A stretch of 64,000 nucleotides of DNA, from the NCBI GenBank assembly GCA_900317685.1, contig ONHQ01000029.1:1-64000 (forward strand), written 5' to 3'. The DNA comes from an uncultured Prevotella sp. Its GTDB lineage: Bacteria; Bacteroidota; Bacteroidia; Bacteroidales; Bacteroidaceae. Positions 61,916 to 64,000 of the stretch are shown in pieces; the stretch's first letter is position 1; each line of letters opens with the position of its first letter. The notes below the pieces were generated by a model that worked only from the letters and a program-made list of their open reading frames with translations, was not told the DNA's origin and did no database searches. Position numbers and translations under genes: made by a program.

Positions 61916-64000
61916 CTACTTCTTTTTTCCTTGAACTAGAGCCTCAGAGAAATAATGATCCCGAAGCGGCTTGACGACCATTTTACCCTTGAGTGTCAAA
62001 GGATGTTGCAACCTGATATCTTGTGACGACGCAGCCACTTTCAGCACGAAGCTGCCGGGGATGATATTCCATTGTCTCTGCTGCTTATGACTGTAGTAGC
62101 CAAGCTGCTCGGTATATACTTTCATCGTCACCGTCTTGGTCTCACCCGCTTTCAAAGACACTCTTGCGAACCCCTGCAACTGTATCGGGCGAACGGGCTG
62201 TTTGTCGTCTGCCGGAGAGAGATAGAGTTGGGCGATCTCGTCACCGTCACGCTGCCCCGTATTGGTCACACGAAAACGCAGCGTGAAGCTATCTTCACCG
62301 GTCTTCACCTCATCAGGCATTTCCAGATCGCTGTAAGCGAAACTGGTATAGCTCTGTCCGTAGCCAAAGGGCCACTCTACCCTACTGTCGTGCGCTGTGG
62401 ATCGGTTGTAGCAGATCGGCACGTTGAGTTCCTCCTTAGGATAGCTGACCGAGAGCTTACCCGACGGCGACACTTTGCCGTAGAGGATGTCAGCCACAGC
62501 GTGTCCACCCTCCTCACCGGGATACCATGCCTGCAAGATGGCGGCACAACGGTCTGCCAGCCGCGAGATGACCTGCGCACGGCCTCCAAAGAGCACGAGA
62601 ATCACTGGCTTCCCCGTCGCCAGCAACTGCTCCACATACTGTTCCTGCTTTCCCGGCAGGCTCAATCCTCTACGGTCGCGGTTCTCGCCACAGAGCATCA
62701 CATTCTCGCCCATAGCCGCGATGATGACGTCGGCCGAGCGAGCCATGCGCAGAGCCTCGGCACTGTCGGCTTTCTCTCCGGCATCTACCTTGCGATGCAA
62801 CATTTTATAGTCCCATGCCCGCTCGTCGCCGCCATGGCTGAGCTTGGTTTCAATCTCCTCCGTCCAGTCACAGCCTCGCGAATACGACAGTTCGATGTCA
62901 GCGGGACGACGGTCACGCATTCCTTCCCACAGACCTACCACATGGGGATGGTCGAGATCCTTGTCATTCATCTTCCAGAAATAGGTCATCGACGGGAAGG
63001 AGTAGTCACCGCACATCGCCCACATGCTGTTGGCGTTGGGTCCGGTCACAAAGACGCGTTGCTTGCCGTTCAGCGGTAGCACACCACTGTTTTTCAGCAA
63101 CACCACCGACTGCGTGGCGATGTCGTATGCCGTCTGTCGCTCTTCGGGACTGTCGAGCACTATTTTCTCGTTACTATATAAATAAGGTGTACGGGAGAGC
63201 AGTCCGGCCCGCACCTTATATCTCAGCACGTCTTTCACAGCACGCTCAAAAGCCTTAGGATTGACGAGCCCTCTGTCAAGTCCTTCCTGCAGATGTTGGT
63301 AGTTGGAACCATAAGGGAAGTCTACATCATTGCCGGCATTGATGGCCGCCGCCGCTTTCTCTGTAGGGGTATCGAGTCCAGGTATCTGGTCGATGGCTGT
63401 ATAGTCGCTCACCACCATGCCGTCGAAGCCGAGATAGCCGCGCAGTATGTCGGTGAGTATCTCGTGATTGGCCACGCAGTTGGTACCATGGACAGCATGA
63501 TAGCCGGGCATGAGGGCTTTGCTGCCTGCCAGGCGTATCATCGTCTCATGAGGCAGGAGTATCTCTTCCATCAGCTCTTTCTCCTCGGCGTCGCCTCCAC
63601 CACCGTAACCAAGGTAGTGTTTCGAGCAGGCACCAACGCCTTTGTCCAGTCCGCCATGCTGTAGTCCACGCACAAAGGCTGTACCCATAACGGCCGAAAG
63701 GTAGCCGTCCTCACCATAGGACTCTTCCAACCGGTTGAAGCTCGGTGTACGGCATACGTCGACCATGGGCGAGAGCGAGAGCACACCACCCATCTTGCGC
63801 AATGCAATACCAGTCTGCAAGGTTTTCTTTTCAGCAAGCACGGGATTGAACGAGCAGGCTTGTCCGATCTGTTGAGGATAGATGGTGGCGCCACTCGTAT
63901 TGATTCCCGAGAGCACTTCCTCATGAAATAGGGCGGGGATGCCGTTGGGGGTATTGTGGATCAGCCATTCCTGTACGGCGGCAACACGGTCGCGCAGCAC
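61916..64000 (-). CDS. glycoside hydrolase family 3 beta-glucosidase-type enzyme, 5' end outside window
   Basis: The visible 694 residues cover most of a GH3 enzyme; the gene continues beyond 64000, so start and signal peptide are not seen. The barrel domain has the nucleophile Asp in GFDGMVVSDYTA (residue 199 of the visible part) and KHYLGYG. The second domain and a C-terminal fibronectin-like domain (RVTNTGQRDGDEIAQLYLS) follow. Substrates in the family are beta-glucosides or beta-xylosides. It precedes the peptidase gene on the same strand. Confidence 0.92.
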   Translation of the reverse strand: MLRDRVAAVQEWLIHNTPNGIPALFHEEVLSGINTSGATIYPQQIGQACSFNPVLAEKKTLQTGIALRKMGGVLSLSPMVDVCRTPSFNRLEESYGEDGYLSAVMGTAFVRGLQHGGLDKGVGACSKHYLGYGGGGDAEEKELMEEILLPHETMIRLAGSKALMPGYHAVHGTNCVANHEILTDILRGYLGFDGMVVSDYTAIDQIPGLDTPTEKAAAAINAGNDVDFPYGSNYQHLQEGLDRGLVNPKAFERAVKDVLRYKVRAGLLSRTPYLYSNEKIVLDSPEERQTAYDIATQSVVLLKNSGVLPLNGKQRVFVTGPNANSMWAMCGDYSFPSMTYFWKMNDKDLDHPHVVGLWEGMRDRRPADIELSYSRGCDWTEEIETKLSHGGDERAWDYKMLHRKVDAGEKADSAEALRMARSADVIIAAMGENVMLCGENRDRRGLSLPGKQEQYVEQLLATGKPVILVLFGGRAQVISRLADRCAAILQAWYPGEEGGHAVADILYGKVSPSGKLSVSYPKEELNVPICYNRSTAHDSRVEWPFGYGQSYTSFAYSDLEMPDEVKTGEDSFTLRFRVTNTGQRDGDEIAQLYLSPADDKQPVRPIQLQGFARVSLKAGETKTVTMKVYTEQLGYYSHKQQRQWNIIPGSFVLKVAASSQDIRLQHPLTLKGKMVVKPLRDHYFSEALVQGKKK

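Overview
The window comes from a Bacteroidota chromosome, most likely Prevotella or a close relative. The evidence is SusC/SusD outer-membrane genes, an ECF sigma/FecR pair, a T9SS-type sorting tail, BlaI plus M56 regulators, and repeated promoters of the Bacteroidota form TTTG-N19/20-TAnnTTTG. No rRNA or tRNA genes were seen.

Left part (1-24 kb). A 3'-truncated IS4-type transposase lies at the left edge. It is followed by a lipoprotein serine protease, an AraC regulator, and a 1-kb non-coding stretch with two 22-bp-period repeat arrays and a 17-bp perfect inverted repeat. Next come an HhH/outer-membrane barrel protein, then on the minus strand an FAD/Fe-S oxidoreductase with a SWIM-SNF2 helicase, and a BlaI-M56 pair. 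A small carbohydrate locus follows: an N-terminally truncated heparinase II/III remnant, GH97, GH88 and GH43, with no SusC/D of its own. A likely small RNA with its own promoter and terminator sits inside this locus. On the minus strand are an FMN-binding NosR-like protein and a small T9SS-tailed protein.

Middle part (24-41.7 kb). This holds a 1006-residue protein combining tandem receiver domains with a PEP-synthase-type ATP-grasp domain, a DAACS symporter, and a regulated uptake operon (ECF sigma, FecR, STN-containing SusC, SusD, TlpA-like thioredoxin). After it come glutamate dehydrogenase, an Rpn-type PD-(D/E)XK protein with a 12-bp coding tandem repeat, an RlpA-like protein and a glycine-zipper lipoprotein. 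The transporter and glutamate dehydrogenase flank the sigma/SusCD operon, which hints at amino-acid or peptide metabolism, but this is inference.

Right part (41.7-64 kb). One continuous minus-strand block carries str (rpsL, rpsG, fusA), S10, spc and alpha genes down to rplQ, including secY, map, infA and rpoA. tuf is absent. The start of rpsM looks damaged: the usual ATG and first codons are missing and the frame opens only with GTG directly next to a promoter-like box. Beyond rpsL are a DUF3467 gene, a 32-bp tandem repeat array, a proline-iminopeptidase-like hydrolase, and a GH3 enzyme cut by the window end.

All family assignments are from reading the translated sequence; no database search was run.
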